DNA from: Calothrix rhizosoleniae SC01
Lineage (GTDB): Bacteria; Cyanobacteriota; Cyanobacteriia; Cyanobacteriales; Nostocaceae
Direction: 5' to 3'
DNA length: 51,111 nucleotides
Assembly: GCF_900185595.1 (NCBI RefSeq)
Contig: NZ_FYBH01000061.1
Coordinates: 1 to 51,111 of the forward strand
The translations under genes and the position numbers were made by a program. Below the pieces are notes generated by a model, which saw only the letters and a list, made by a program, of their open reading frames with translations, had not been told where the DNA came from and did not search any database. Numbering within the stretch: position 1 is the first letter of the stretch; each line of letters begins with the position of its first letter. This document shows, piece after piece, positions 9,613-17,915 of the stretch.

Positions 9613-9876
9613 ATGATCGAACACTATATTCTTAACCTGAATCCCACAGCCAAACATGAATGGGATAGATGTATATTACGTGATCCTCTTACTGGACAAC
9701 GTCCAGACCTGGCTAAACTGGTAGCAGAAGCGATAGGGGCAAATGCAGGTAATTATTTAGTGAGTGTAAATATTGAGATAAAAGTATTAAAACAAACTAA
9801 TGTGCCTCAAACAGAACAATTATCCTTAAATATGTCAGAGATGAAAGATAAGCCCCAATTGCGGGAGGTGGCTTGA
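9613..9876 (+). CDS. Small unknown protein behind a LexA-like promoter
   Basis: An 87-residue soluble protein, MIEHYILNLNPTAKHEWDRC..., that I cannot assign to a family. The frame extends to a GTG at 9592, but the ATG at 9613 has GAGG at 9601-9604 with 8-nt spacing and is preferred. The last 25 residues are polar and low in structure. Transcription should start about 40 nt after the LexA-boxed TATAAT at 9528, so damage-induced expression is the best available clue to its role. rpoZ follows about 200 nt downstream on the same strand and might share transcripts. No transmembrane segment or catalytic motif is seen. Confidence 0.65.
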   Translation: MIEHYILNLNPTAKHEWDRCILRDPLTGQRPDLAKLVAEAIGANAGNYLVSVNIEIKVLKQTNVPQTEQLSLNMSEMKDKPQLREVA

Positions 9877-9879
9877 AGA

Positions 9880-9916
9880 AGGCAGAGGGCAGAGGCAGGG
9901 AGCAGGGGGAAGGAAA
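9880..9916. repeat. Short GGCAGGGAGCAGGGGG repeat
   Basis: A purine-rich short tandem repeat (GCAGAGGCAGGGAGCAGGGG) just after the small unknown gene. The same unit recurs at about 3541, 10873, 16380, 31335, 33665 and 43680, in either orientation. It has no coding content. Confidence 0.55.
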
Positions 9917-10073
9917 AATTCTACTTCGATAATTGGTAGTGCCCATTTTTTTCATTGGGGCTGCCTTACTCGAAGAGCTAATAAAAATATTGTCGCTGGA
10001 GCAAAAATTCAAGTTCTTGCCATGCATAAATATAGTGCTGCTAAACTGGGAGTTGACCCCCAATATGCTGACT

Positions 10074-10310
10074 ATGTTAAGACGTTCTAAATTCGATACC
10101 ACCCAGTCTCAAATTATGCACCGCGCTGAAGACTTGATTGGTGCTGCATCTAACCGTTACCGAATTACGGTACAGGTAGCCCATCGTGCCAAACGTCGGC
10201 GTTATGAAGACTTTGACAGTGGGGAAGATATGCTGATGAAGCCTGTACTCAGAGCGATTATCGAAATGTCTGACGAACTAACTCAGCCAGAAATTATTGG
10301 AGAATTATAG
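10074..10310 (+). CDS. rpoZ: RNA polymerase omega subunit
   Basis: This is the cyanobacterial omega subunit, 78 residues, which stabilises the beta' chain in RNA polymerase. It starts [20 protein letters not shown], continues with [20 protein letters not shown], and ends [16 protein letters not shown], a very conserved cyanobacterial sequence. The open frame runs back to 9933, but the first 47 residues look like translated intergenic DNA. The family starts at the second of two close methionines, so I use the ATG at 10074; the ATG at 10065 is the alternative. No strong ribosome binding site is visible. Confidence 0.95.
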   Translation: MLRRSKFDTTQSQIMHRAEDLIGAASNRYRITVQVAHRAKRRRYEDFDSGEDMLMKPVLRAIIEMSDELTQPEIIGEL

Positions 10311-10333
10311 GTATCTAGCTTTTGGTAGGGGGA

Positions 10334-10840
10334 ATGAGAAAAAAATCATTATTCATTCAACCACTGTTCAAAACTTTGCCTGCACTCACTATCTTCACGG
10401 TGGTGGGTGTAATAACTAGTTTTGCAACAACTGAATTAAAATTTACTGGGATAATTGGTATCCAACCAGCGATCGCTCAATTCCCAAACTCTGGCGATAT
10501 TGACCAAATAATTTATCAAAAAATACCCGACTTACCACGGGAGAATCAGTACATCAGCAAAGAGACTAAGAAAGTTGCTACTAACAACACCCTAGTTAGT
10601 CGAATTATTAGCTATCACAATTACGTTAAAAGACGACCGCCAAACTATCGACTAGATTGGAAATTGACTTTAGCCGACTATCTGGGTGCTAATGAAATGA
10701 TGTACGAGAAATTCTATCCTGGTAATGATACCTTAAAGAAAAATCCCTTAAAAGGCGATCGCGCAGCCATTAAAAAACTCAACCGCCGCCAGCGAAATGC
10801 CTTGGTACAAGCCCTAGTTGATTCTTTTAGCAGTAATTAG
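10334..10840 (+). CDS. Exported protein of unknown function
   Basis: A 168-residue protein with an N-terminal signal sequence: MRKKSLFIQPLFK, then a hydrophobic stretch ALTIFTVVGVITSFA, then a likely cleavage near AIAQFPNS. The mature part is basic, with PPNYRLDWKLTLADYLGANEMMY and a final NRRQRNALVQALVDSF helix. I recognise it only as a conserved-hypothetical type. The frame could begin at TTG 10322, but the ATG at 10334 directly follows the purine-rich GTAGGGGGA, which is close for a ribosome binding site. It sits 23 bp after rpoZ and may be cotranscribed. Confidence 0.7.
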   Translation: MRKKSLFIQPLFKTLPALTIFTVVGVITSFATTELKFTGIIGIQPAIAQFPNSGDIDQIIYQKIPDLPRENQYISKETKKVATNNTLVSRIISYHNYVKRRPPNYRLDWKLTLADYLGANEMMYEKFYPGNDTLKKNPLKGDRAAIKKLNRRQRNALVQALVDSFSSN

Positions 10841-10978
10841 CCTCTTTCCTCACTCCTTCTCTCCTGACTTATAAGCAGGGGGCAGGGGGCAGGGAGCAGG
10901 GGGAAGGAAAAATTACACTTAGATAATTGATGGTGCAAATTATTTTTCATCGGGACTCCTTCACTCCTTCACTCCTAA
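10841..10978. repeat. Short tandem repeat spacer
   Basis: The spacer contains CTCACTCC and GGGGGCAGGGAGCAGG units and ends with ACTCCTTCACTCCT immediately before the next ATG. No other feature is seen. Confidence 0.5.
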
Positions 10979-11344
10979 ATGGAACGTGTAATCAAAAGTG
11001 GTAACGGCTGGCGTATTGGCTGGAACCCACAAGCAAATGAATTTAAAGGTTTAGTTGGTACAGATGATTGGGCAATTGAGCTCACGGAAGTAGAATTGAA
11101 TGATTTCTGCCGTCTACTGTTACAACTCAGTGACACAATGAGGCAAATCGCCACAGAAATCATGGATGAAGAAAAAATTACCTGTGAAGCGGAAAGTGAT
11201 TTACTGTGGATGGAAGTAACTGGCTATCCCCATGAATATAGTTTGCGATTTATCCTCAATTCAGGGCGCTGTGTAGAAGGCAGTTGGAATGCCTCCGCCT
11301 TACCAGGTTTACAACAAGCTGCCGGGATGCTGCAAGTTTTTTAA
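10979..11344 (+). CDS. DUF1818 family protein
   Basis: A 121-residue protein starting MERVIKSGNGWRIGWNP and containing GLVGTDDWAIELTEVELNDF and a C-terminal GSWNASALPGLQQA segment. This is the pattern I know as the cyanobacteria-specific DUF1818 family, small soluble proteins with no established role. The start codon follows directly on a short tandem repeat (CTCCTAA-ATG), so a normal ribosome binding site is missing. A tRNA-Pro gene lies about 95 nt downstream. Confidence 0.85.
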   Translation: MERVIKSGNGWRIGWNPQANEFKGLVGTDDWAIELTEVELNDFCRLLLQLSDTMRQIATEIMDEEKITCEAESDLLWMEVTGYPHEYSLRFILNSGRCVEGSWNASALPGLQQAAGMLQVF

Positions 11345-11438
11345 GCCTTGTGGTTGCTTATTATTAAACTCATGTTAATATATTAAAGCCGCAATTAAAT
11401 TTTGAACTTTCCTACAAGAAACTCAAAATTATCTGTGA

Positions 11439-11512
11439 CGGGGCGTAGCGCAGCTTGGTAGCGCGCCACTTTGGGGTAGTGGAGGTCGTGGGTTCAAATC
11501 CCGCCGCTCCGA
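11439..11512 (+). tRNA. tRNA-Pro (GGG)
   Basis: A 74-nt cloverleaf. The acceptor CGGGGCG pairs with CGCTCCG (one G-U pair) and the discriminator is A. The anticodon stem CCACT/AGTGG encloses loop TTGGGGT, which places anticodon GGG at 11473-11475. The T-loop GGTTCAAATCC is present. No CCA is encoded. Confidence 0.95.
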
Positions 11513-12057
11513 TTAATAATTATTGCATAACACTTGTTTGTCTTCACTAACGCATTAGTGTGGTTGTTAACTATTTGAATGTTCAGTATTTACCCATATC
11601 ATCAGCCAGTCAAGTCCCTTAGATTGTGAAACAGAGCAAAGTTACTAACTTCAACAGATGAGGTTGGTACATCTATAAGGACTTCAGGTCAGTCTCGCTT
11701 GCGAGTTATTTCTTCTATTTTCAGCGAGTGACTTATAGCAAAATAATTTTTCTTTTTCACAGGATGTGAAAAGTTATGTCCAAGATATCTTGAGATTAAG
11801 ATGGATTATAACCTAAATAAGAACAATAGCTGTTTGGAATTGAAAGTAGCTCCGAATCCACCCAGCTTCCTGACCAGATACCCAGCTTTTAGCCAATAAT
11901 CCAGATTGCAAGGTAAAACCAGAAACATAGCCCAAGGATATTTGGTTCCAAGGATTAGTAACAGGACTAAATTAACAAATTTTGATAGAAAGCCTTACTA
12001 TTCTGTACAATCACAATTAAAGCAGTGGAACATACTAAATATTCTGTGAGGTAACAA
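11513..12057. other. 545-bp non-coding leader region of sqdB
   Basis: No gene is supported here. Visible structures are an inverted repeat CTCGC-TT-GCGAG (11694-11705), a 7-bp inverted repeat TTTTCAC-AGGAT-GTGAAAA (11754-11772) and the palindrome CAAGATATCTTG near 11783. These could belong to a regulated promoter or a long 5' leader of sqdB. No known riboswitch is recognised. Confidence 0.5.
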
Positions 12058-13251
12058 ATGAAAATTATGATCCTAGGTGGAGACGGTTTTTGTGGCTGGC
12101 CAACAGCATTACATCTCTCCAACAAAGGTCACGATATTGTCATAGTCGATAATTTATCTCGCCGTAATATCGACAATGAACTAGAAACCAATTCCTTGAC
12201 TCCTATTAGTCCGATATCTATACGAATTCAGGCTTGGAAGGAAGTCACTGGAAAATTAATTCAGTTCTATAGATTAAATGTTGCCACAGAATACGATCGC
12301 CTGCTGAATTTATTTTGCACCTATCGTCCTGATGTTGTAGTTCATTTTGCAGAACAACGAGCAGCTCCTTACTCGATGAAATCTGGTGTCCAAAAACGCT
12401 ACACAGTTAATAACAATTTAAATGCAACCCATAATGTTCTCTGCGCTATTGTCGAATCAGGTTTAGATATACATGTGGTACATTTAGGAACCATGGGCGT
12501 TTACGGATATGGGACAGCCGGGATGAAAATTCCTGAAGGCTATATGGATATCCAAGTTGTGAATGATACTGGAGAAGTAATTAAAAAACAAATCCTGCAC
12601 CCTGCTAACCCTGGCAGTGTATATCATATGACAAAAACCCAGGATCAGCTGTTCTTTTCTTACTACAATAAAAACGACCAAATTAGAATCACAGACTTGC
12701 ACCAAGGCATAGTTTGGGGGACAAATACTGCTGAAACAAAATTGGACGAACGCCTAATTAATCGCTTTGATTATGATGGTGACTATGGGACTATACTCAA
12801 TCGGTTCCTCATGCAAGCTGCGATTAATTATCCTTTGACTGTTCACGGAACCGGGGGACAAACTCGCGCTTTTATACATATTCAAGATACAGTTAAGTGT
12901 GTCGAGTTAGCTATCAATAATCCTCCCCAAGCTGGTGAAAGAGTGAAAATCCTCAATCAAATGACTGAAACTCATAAGGTGAGGGATTTAGCTAAATTAA
13001 TTTCGGAATTAACAGGGGTTGATATTCAATATATAGAAAATCCCCGCAATGAAGCTGCTGAAAATGAATTATATGTTGAAAACAAATGCTTTTTAGATAT
13101 GGGTCTGAGACCAACTAAACTTGATGTTGGTCTAATGATGGAAGTAACTGAAATTGCCAAAAAATATGCTGCTAATTGCGATCGCACCAAAATTCCTTGT
13201 ACTTCTACTTGGCGGAAAACTAAAGTAAAGGCTGAGTCAGTACCAGTGTAA
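12058..13251 (+). CDS. sqdB: UDP-sulfoquinovose synthase SqdB
   Basis: SqdB makes UDP-sulfoquinovose from UDP-glucose and sulfite, the head-group donor for the thylakoid sulfolipid SQDG. The 397-residue protein is an extended SDR enzyme. It has the N-terminal NAD-binding motif GGDGFCGWP at about residues 8-16, the NLSRRNID segment, GTMGVYG with the catalytic threonine, and the YxxxK pair in YHMTKTQDQ. HQGIVWG and TRAFIHIQDT follow. The start ATG has GAGG seven bases upstream. The sqdX glycosyltransferase usually found in the pathway is not adjacent. A terminator-like AAAAAGC/GCTTTTT repeat follows. Confidence 0.97.
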   Translation: MKIMILGGDGFCGWPTALHLSNKGHDIVIVDNLSRRNIDNELETNSLTPISPISIRIQAWKEVTGKLIQFYRLNVATEYDRLLNLFCTYRPDVVVHFAEQRAAPYSMKSGVQKRYTVNNNLNATHNVLCAIVESGLDIHVVHLGTMGVYGYGTAGMKIPEGYMDIQVVNDTGEVIKKQILHPANPGSVYHMTKTQDQLFFSYYNKNDQIRITDLHQGIVWGTNTAETKLDERLINRFDYDGDYGTILNRFLMQAAINYPLTVHGTGGQTRAFIHIQDTVKCVELAINNPPQAGERVKILNQMTETHKVRDLAKLISELTGVDIQYIENPRNEAAENELYVENKCFLDMGLRPTKLDVGLMMEVTEIAKKYAANCDRTKIPCTSTWRKTKVKAESVPV

Positions 13252-13315
13252 CATTTGATGTGGGGTTAAATCTAGTACACATTGGTGTAAATTAAACTAA
13301 CAATTTCAAATCATT

Positions 13316-13340
13316 AAAAAGCCTACTCCATCAGCTTTTT
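13316..13340 (+). terminator. Intrinsic terminator candidate after sqdB
   Basis: AAAAAGC (13316-13322), an 11-nt loop and GCTTTTT (13334-13340) form a 7-bp stem that ends in Ts, 65 nt after the sqdB stop. It would work in either direction. Confidence 0.5.
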
Positions 13341-13350
13341 GAATTTTTAC

Positions 13351-13654
13351 CGAAAAATTGGGTTTAAAGCCCCGTGCTTCTAGCACGGCTTAGCGGTAAA
13401 GCGCACATATAAAAGACGCAGTAGGTCAAGCGGACAGTCCCTGATCCGGAAAAAAAGGTAGTATAAATCCTAAATCTTGTACTAAATGTGGGGACAAAAC
13501 GAAAAATCGATAAACCATTCCAAGCACGGTCGGGCAGTCCGTGTTAGCTTGTGGACGTATCCAAACGGGGGATTTAAGTGCTTGCATTTAGGTTCTAGGG
13601 AGGACGAGGACGGATGAAGCAAGAATCCTCGCACCTTTAGGTCGAGGAGTGTCA
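13351..13654 (+). mobile_element. 304-bp deletion derivative of a tnpB element
   Basis: The left end CGAAAAATTGGG follows TTTAC and leads into the hairpin CCCCGTGCTTCTAGCACGG, closely matching the left end at 4921. The right end has a good hairpin, CCTCG(C)ACC-TTT-AGGT(C)GAGG, then GAGTGTCA, the same terminus as at 6230. In between, tnpB remnants are readable: NPKSCTKCGDK (zinc-finger half) around 13463 and GDLSACI (the D-x-N/S-A region) around 13570, in frames interrupted by stops. Both ends are present, so it could still be mobilised in trans, like a PATE/MITE. Confidence 0.75.
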
Positions 13655-13668
13655 ATCCTTAGAAGAAT

Positions 13669-13722
13669 GTAGAGACGGGTTAGCGTAGCTCCTCCCGGAG
13701 GGAGGCTATATCGCGTCTCTAC
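13669..13722. repeat. Nested palindrome GTAGAGACG...CGTCTCTAC
   Basis: Outer arms GTAGAGACG (13669-13677) and CGTCTCTAC (13714-13722) enclose an inner hairpin, CTCCTCCCGGAGGGAG (13689-13704). It is related to the repeat at 1099-1127. From 13723 to 13966 I see no supported gene; a 69-codon open frame there has no family-like features. Confidence 0.6.
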
Positions 13723-13966
13723 AAGGGTTTTGGTTGACGCATATTTAGGGTCTGCTGAATAACTGAAAAATATTGATTTATCAATGCTTTGAGGCTATTT
13801 TATTGGAGACTAAGTGCAAGGAAATTATGATTTTAGGTGTAAAATCCTTGCATCTGTTATTTTTTCTGGCAAAAAGAATAGAAATAAAGAGGCTGGAACT
13901 ACTCTCGACTCCTTACTCCCACCAAAAGCTTTTATGCCTAACGGCACGCTCCGCAGCAAGCCCTAA

Positions 13967-15343
13967 TTATCTAGATTCATGACTAGCATTGACGCAGAAA
14001 TCATCACGCAACTGACTAACAACCCGATATAGACCCACAGAATGAGCTGCTTTAAACAAAATCCGATCGCCTGGTTGAATATACTCTTTCAATCCATTCA
14101 ATAATTCCACGTGGCTGCTAAAGCATTCTATGGGTACACCGACTACATTTCTGGCAATAGTAGCAGCGTCTTCACAATCAACTAATACCAACAACCCATC
14201 TAATTGCAAATCCTGCACTGTTTTACCTACTTGTTGATGTAACTGGTGCGATCGCTCACCTAATTCTTTCATTGCCCCCAATACGGCAATTCTTCTTTTA
14301 CCTGGTGTATTTGCTAATAAATTTAATGATGCTGCCATTGCTTCTGGTGCAGCATTGTAAGTTTCATCTAAGATTACCACATCATTGGGTAATTCAAACC
14401 GTTGCGATCGCCCTCCTGGCATATCCACCATCACACCAGTTTGCAGACTACCCCAATCAATACCTAGAACCTTGGCTACAGCTAAAGCAGCCATATAATT
14501 AGCAGCAATGTGACCACCGGGCATAGGTAAATGAAACCTCATCCCTTCTATTTCCAAGGTTTGCATATCGATTAATTGACCTTGAATATCTCCACCACTA
14601 AAACCAAAGGAAATTACTTTACCTTGCCATATTTGCCCTGCTGTTTCCATTAATAAGGGATTATCATAATTGAGAATTGCCACAGCATCCCCTGGCATTT
14701 GGGCTAATAACTCACATTTGGCAGCAGCAATTGCTGTTTCTGAACCAAGTAACTCAATATGCGCTGTACCAACATTAGTAATCACCCCAATAGTTGGATG
14801 GACTATATTTGTTAACTCCGCAATTTGTCCTACTCCCCGCATTGCCATCTCAACAACGGCATAATCATGGTCTGCATCCAATTCCAGTAGGGTTTTTGGT
14901 ACTCCAATCTCATTATTAAAATTGCCATAGGTTTTATGAACAGTACCTTGAGTAGCCAAAACCGCCGCAATTAACTCTTTTGTGGTAGTTTTCCCCACCG
15001 AACCCGTTACCCCAATTACTGGTATCGAAAAACAATCACGCCACCACCTAGCAATTCGCTGATATGCTTCTAAAGTATTTGCAACTTGTAAAACTGGAAT
15101 GTCCCCATATTGATATTCAAAATCAATTATGGCAGCTATTGCCCCTTTAGCGATCGCCATAGGGACAAACTCATGTCCATCAAATTTTTCCCCCCGTAAA
15201 GCCAAAAATACCTCACCTGGCTTGAGGATACGGGTATCTGTTTGTATCCCATTACAAAGTTGTGTTAAAGCTGCTGCCGATAAATTGGCAGACTTGGCAT
15301 CAAGAACATCTATGAATTGGTTGAGATTCGCAGAGCAAGGCAT
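13967..15343 (-). CDS. murF: UDP-N-acetylmuramoyl-tripeptide--D-Ala-D-Ala ligase MurF
   Basis: MurF adds D-Ala-D-Ala to UDP-MurNAc-tripeptide in the cytosol, the last soluble step of peptidoglycan precursor synthesis. The 458-residue length is normal. The N-terminal substrate domain contains GEVFLALRGEKFDGHEFV. The ATP-binding loop GVTGSVGKTTTKE is at about residues 108-120. The YGNFNNEIGVP, AHIELLGS and ETYNAAPEAM blocks of the Mur ligase family follow, and the C-terminal domain contains GAMKELGERSHQLH and DRILFKAAHSVGL. No other mur gene is adjacent. The ATG at 15343 fits the family start. Confidence 0.97.
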   Translation of the reverse strand: MPCSANLNQFIDVLDAKSANLSAAALTQLCNGIQTDTRILKPGEVFLALRGEKFDGHEFVPMAIAKGAIAAIIDFEYQYGDIPVLQVANTLEAYQRIARWWRDCFSIPVIGVTGSVGKTTTKELIAAVLATQGTVHKTYGNFNNEIGVPKTLLELDADHDYAVVEMAMRGVGQIAELTNIVHPTIGVITNVGTAHIELLGSETAIAAAKCELLAQMPGDAVAILNYDNPLLMETAGQIWQGKVISFGFSGGDIQGQLIDMQTLEIEGMRFHLPMPGGHIAANYMAALAVAKVLGIDWGSLQTGVMVDMPGGRSQRFELPNDVVILDETYNAAPEAMAASLNLLANTPGKRRIAVLGAMKELGERSHQLHQQVGKTVQDLQLDGLLVLVDCEDAATIARNVVGVPIECFSSHVELLNGLKEYIQPGDRILFKAAHSVGLYRVVSQLRDDFCVNASHESR

Positions 15344-15760
15344 GATATTTACAGTATTTTTGCGGATTTTAAATATCTTAAACCCTATGGTATATTTACA
15401 TTTCGCAATAAATCAATGAATGAGAGAAATTCGGGTATATACCTTATCCTTCAAGGGTATAGAGAGCAAAATCTTATCAATTTTATGATTTTTTTGTAGA
15501 CAAAATAAAGTTCCAAAGTTAATATTGTTACACAGACTTGTTAAATCAGAATCTTCATCACCCATACAAACAGTGCCAAAGAAGTTAAAACTCCTTCGGC
15601 ACGGTTAATTTATAGGGGAATCAAAGAGGATTTATCAAATCTCAATCTACATTATTAAATCTTCACAGGGGAACAAAGCAGGGAAGGAGTAGCTTTCCGT
15701 CTTCTTCCTTCTTTTTGCCCTGTTCTCTCAGAAAAAGGATTCTTTGATTGTCCACAGAGA
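15344..15760. other. 417-bp spacer with one hairpin
   Basis: No gene is supported. Read on the minus strand, an imperfect hairpin at 15573-15602 (GTGCCGAAGGAGT / ACTTCTTTGGCAC, with G-U pairs) lies downstream of the TerB gene and 230 nt upstream of murF. It may be a terminator or leader structure, but it lacks a U-tract. Confidence 0.45.
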
Positions 15761-16210
15761 TTATCCCCGGTTTTTGATTAGCATTACTTGCACGATTTGG
15801 TTGGCGACATCATTGGCAATACCCAAAGAATGATAGAGATCATTTAAGAACCCTTGCTCTTCTTTAGTAACAACTCCATCTGCAAGTACCATATCCGTAG
15901 CTAATGCAAAGGCGGATTCTCTTAAATTTTCAGGCAAAGATGCTTGTGCTGCATTAAATAAAGCGTCTATACCTTCTTGCTGCAAGAAATTGAGGAGTTT
16001 CTCAATCATCCCCATGATCTTGTCCTTGGTATATGACTGGAAAAGTTTCATTCTAGGCAAGATAACACAAATAGAATTTACTTCTTCTTCAGACATATAA
16101 CCATCTGAGGCGATTGCAGCCAAGGTAATAGCAGCAACGGCTTCCGGTGGACTTAAGGAATCCTTTACTTGATTCCCAGAATTTAAGACATTTTTATCGA
16201 ATAAACCCAT
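15761..16210 (-). CDS. TerB-like (tellurite-resistance/DUF) helical protein
   Basis: A 149-residue all-helical protein with the pattern of the TerB superfamily. There are two acidic helical repeats, each with a possible metal-binding turn: AAIASDGYMSEEEVNSI at about residues 32-48 and DMVLADGVVTKEEQGFL at about 107-123. The N-terminus MGLFDKN is typical of the cyanobacterial versions. The biochemical role is not established and the link to tellurite is historical. The gene is monocistronic on the minus strand. The family call is confident, the function unknown. Confidence 0.85.
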   Translation of the reverse strand: MGLFDKNVLNSGNQVKDSLSPPEAVAAITLAAIASDGYMSEEEVNSICVILPRMKLFQSYTKDKIMGMIEKLLNFLQQEGIDALFNAAQASLPENLRESAFALATDMVLADGVVTKEEQGFLNDLYHSLGIANDVANQIVQVMLIKNRG

Positions 16211-16379
16211 TCTTAATATTTACTCCATTGATTATTCCCTCTATGACCGTAAAATTACTTACAAAAAATTACTTTTGTGTTAAATAAACAACTCATTGAG
16301 GGCACATAACCTAGTGTTCCCAGGATTATGCGCTAGTGAACACAAGAGCTAAAGGGTTTTCGATTGTAGGTCAGGAAGA

Positions 16380-16425
16380 GGCAGGGGAGAGGGGAGCAGG
16401 GAGCAGGGAGTAGGGAATAGGGGAG
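16380..16425. repeat. GGGAGCAGGGAGCAGGGAGTAGGG tandem repeat
   Basis: A purine-rich tandem repeat in the spacer between the TerB gene and the small membrane protein. It is the same unit as the other short tandem repeats in the window. Confidence 0.6.
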
Positions 16426-16488
16426 CTTCCACAAATAAATTTGGGGGCTTGTATCTTTTTCGTTTCCGGTTAATTTTTTTGCTGGAGG

Positions 16489-16650
16489 CTAACGAAACTG
16501 CTTTGGTGAAGTGGAGCGAATATTGGTTTTTTCCACAGATTCTACAACTGCTAAACCAATACCAGAGAGCGTAATTAGCAAAAATATTGAGCCTAGAAAG
16601 GCATTAACAAACATCTGTAGGGCTTCGTCGAAAAAGATATAGGTGGTCAT
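16489..16650 (-). CDS. Small single-pass membrane protein, 53 residues
   Basis: A short frame, MTTYIFFDEALQMFVNAF..., ending NIRSTSPKQFR. It has one hydrophobic segment at about residues 16-36 (FLGSIFLLITLSGIGLAVV), a short acidic N-terminus and a basic C-terminus. The upstream GAGAAG could be a weak ribosome binding site, 6 nt before the ATG. Size and topology resemble the small photosystem or cytochrome b6f subunits of cyanobacteria, but it does not match any psb, psa or pet small subunit I know, and it lacks the HLIP ExxNGR motif. I leave the function open. Confidence 0.6.
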   Translation of the reverse strand: MTTYIFFDEALQMFVNAFLGSIFLLITLSGIGLAVVESVEKTNIRSTSPKQFR

Positions 16651-16952
16651 AGCTTGCTTCTCAACTCTATTCTTCTGGCAATATTTACTTTCTCCAGCTA
16701 TTAAGAAATGATGCTTGAGAAATTACCAACAATTGCATCTTAACAAAACTTTAGAATTTTGGCGAGAAGAATAAATTGGTTTTTTTAAAAATTAGATAAT
16801 GTTTTTGCAAAATTTTTGCAAATAAAATTTAGTGGTACACAATGTATTTCCCACAAGTATCTACCATATTTTTACGACTATTTTTATCAACTTTTAGTGA
16901 TAAATATTACTTGATACTTGGAGGATATTAGATTCCATGCAGTTAAAATAGC
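16651..16952. other. 302-bp spacer, A+T-rich
   Basis: This is the upstream region of the small membrane protein and lies beyond the 3' end of the HDAC-family gene. It contains only A+T-rich sequence with long A/T runs. No repeat or gene is seen. Confidence 0.4.
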
Positions 16953-17876
16953 TTAACCCGATTGCAAACAACTACCTATAGTTACTAGAACTGATTCTGC
17001 GAGTGCATTTAGTTCGTAGCCACCTTCCAAACCAAATAGAATTTTATCAGTTATTTTCAGGCAATAATTTGTAAATAAACCATAGTCCTGTGGTTGAAGA
17101 TTAATACTTGCCAAAGGGTCTGTGGCATTAGCATCATAACCTGTACTTATAATCAGTAAATCAGGCTGAAAATTAGATAAAAAAGGCACTACTTGTTGTG
17201 CAAATAATGACTGATATATACTTCCATCACTACCAGGAGTTACTGGTAAATTTAATACATTATTATATAGACCTGTCTCTGTAGCTTTACCAGTACCGGG
17301 ATAACATGGGAATTGATGCAGGGAACAGTAGGCGATTTGGGGATTGGTTTCCACGATTGCTTGGGTGCCATTGCCATGATGCACATCCCAATCTAAAATA
17401 GCAACTCGGTTGATTCCTGATTGTTGGAGAGCATAAAATGCTGCGATCGCGGCATTAGAAAATAGACAAAAACCCATACCTGTATTGCTTTCAGCGTGAT
17501 GTCCCGGTGGACGAGCCAATACAAAGATGGGTTTACCAGTTTCTCGGACAATATCCACCCCATCTAACCAAGCACTAACAGCTAACAAAGCAACGTCGTA
17601 ACTATGAGGAGAAACGGGTGTATCTGCATCTAGATAGCCTCCACCAGTTTCAGCAACCTGTTTTACCTTATGAATATAACCTTGGTCATGTACTGCTTCT
17701 ACAAAAGATTGGACGGGTCGCTGTATAATAGGTGTGGGCGATCGCCATTGAATTTGGCTAGCAAATGGGGCTGATTGCAGGGCATTGACAATAGCAGTTA
17801 ACCGTTCTGGTTTTTCTGGATGGGAATATCCTGTTTTATGCTCTAAGAACTCATCACTATAAATTACTGGTAACAT
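16953..17876 (-). CDS. Histone-deacetylase-family hydrolase
   Basis: A class II-like HDAC/acetoin-utilisation/acetylpolyamine amidohydrolase superfamily protein of 307 residues. It shows the HPEKPERL start, RPPGHHAE at about 122-129 (general-base histidines H126/H127), LDWDVHHGNGTQ at about 161-172 with Zn ligands D164 and H166, the third ligand region in STGYDAN, and EGGYEL with the catalytic tyrosine. It hydrolyses acetyl-amide bonds on an unknown substrate in the cytosol. A HIP1 site lies directly before the ATG. The upstream epimerase gene ends 39 nt away, so the two are probably cotranscribed. Confidence 0.93.
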   Translation of the reverse strand: MLPVIYSDEFLEHKTGYSHPEKPERLTAIVNALQSAPFASQIQWRSPTPIIQRPVQSFVEAVHDQGYIHKVKQVAETGGGYLDADTPVSPHSYDVALLAVSAWLDGVDIVRETGKPIFVLARPPGHHAESNTGMGFCLFSNAAIAAFYALQQSGINRVAILDWDVHHGNGTQAIVETNPQIAYCSLHQFPCYPGTGKATETGLYNNVLNLPVTPGSDGSIYQSLFAQQVVPFLSNFQPDLLIISTGYDANATDPLASINLQPQDYGLFTNYCLKITDKILFGLEGGYELNALAESVLVTIGSCLQSG

Positions 17877-17915
17877 GGCGATCGCTCATCCGGAAAAATC
17901 AGAAAAGTTTGAGTA

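Noticed and set aside
9933-10073. 47-residue N-terminal extension of RpoZ
   Set aside because: Omega subunits of cyanobacteria are 78 residues long and begin at the methionine encoded at 10074.
13773-13982. 69-codon plus-strand frame
   Set aside because: No domain, no ribosome binding site, and it overlaps the 3' end of murF on the other strand.
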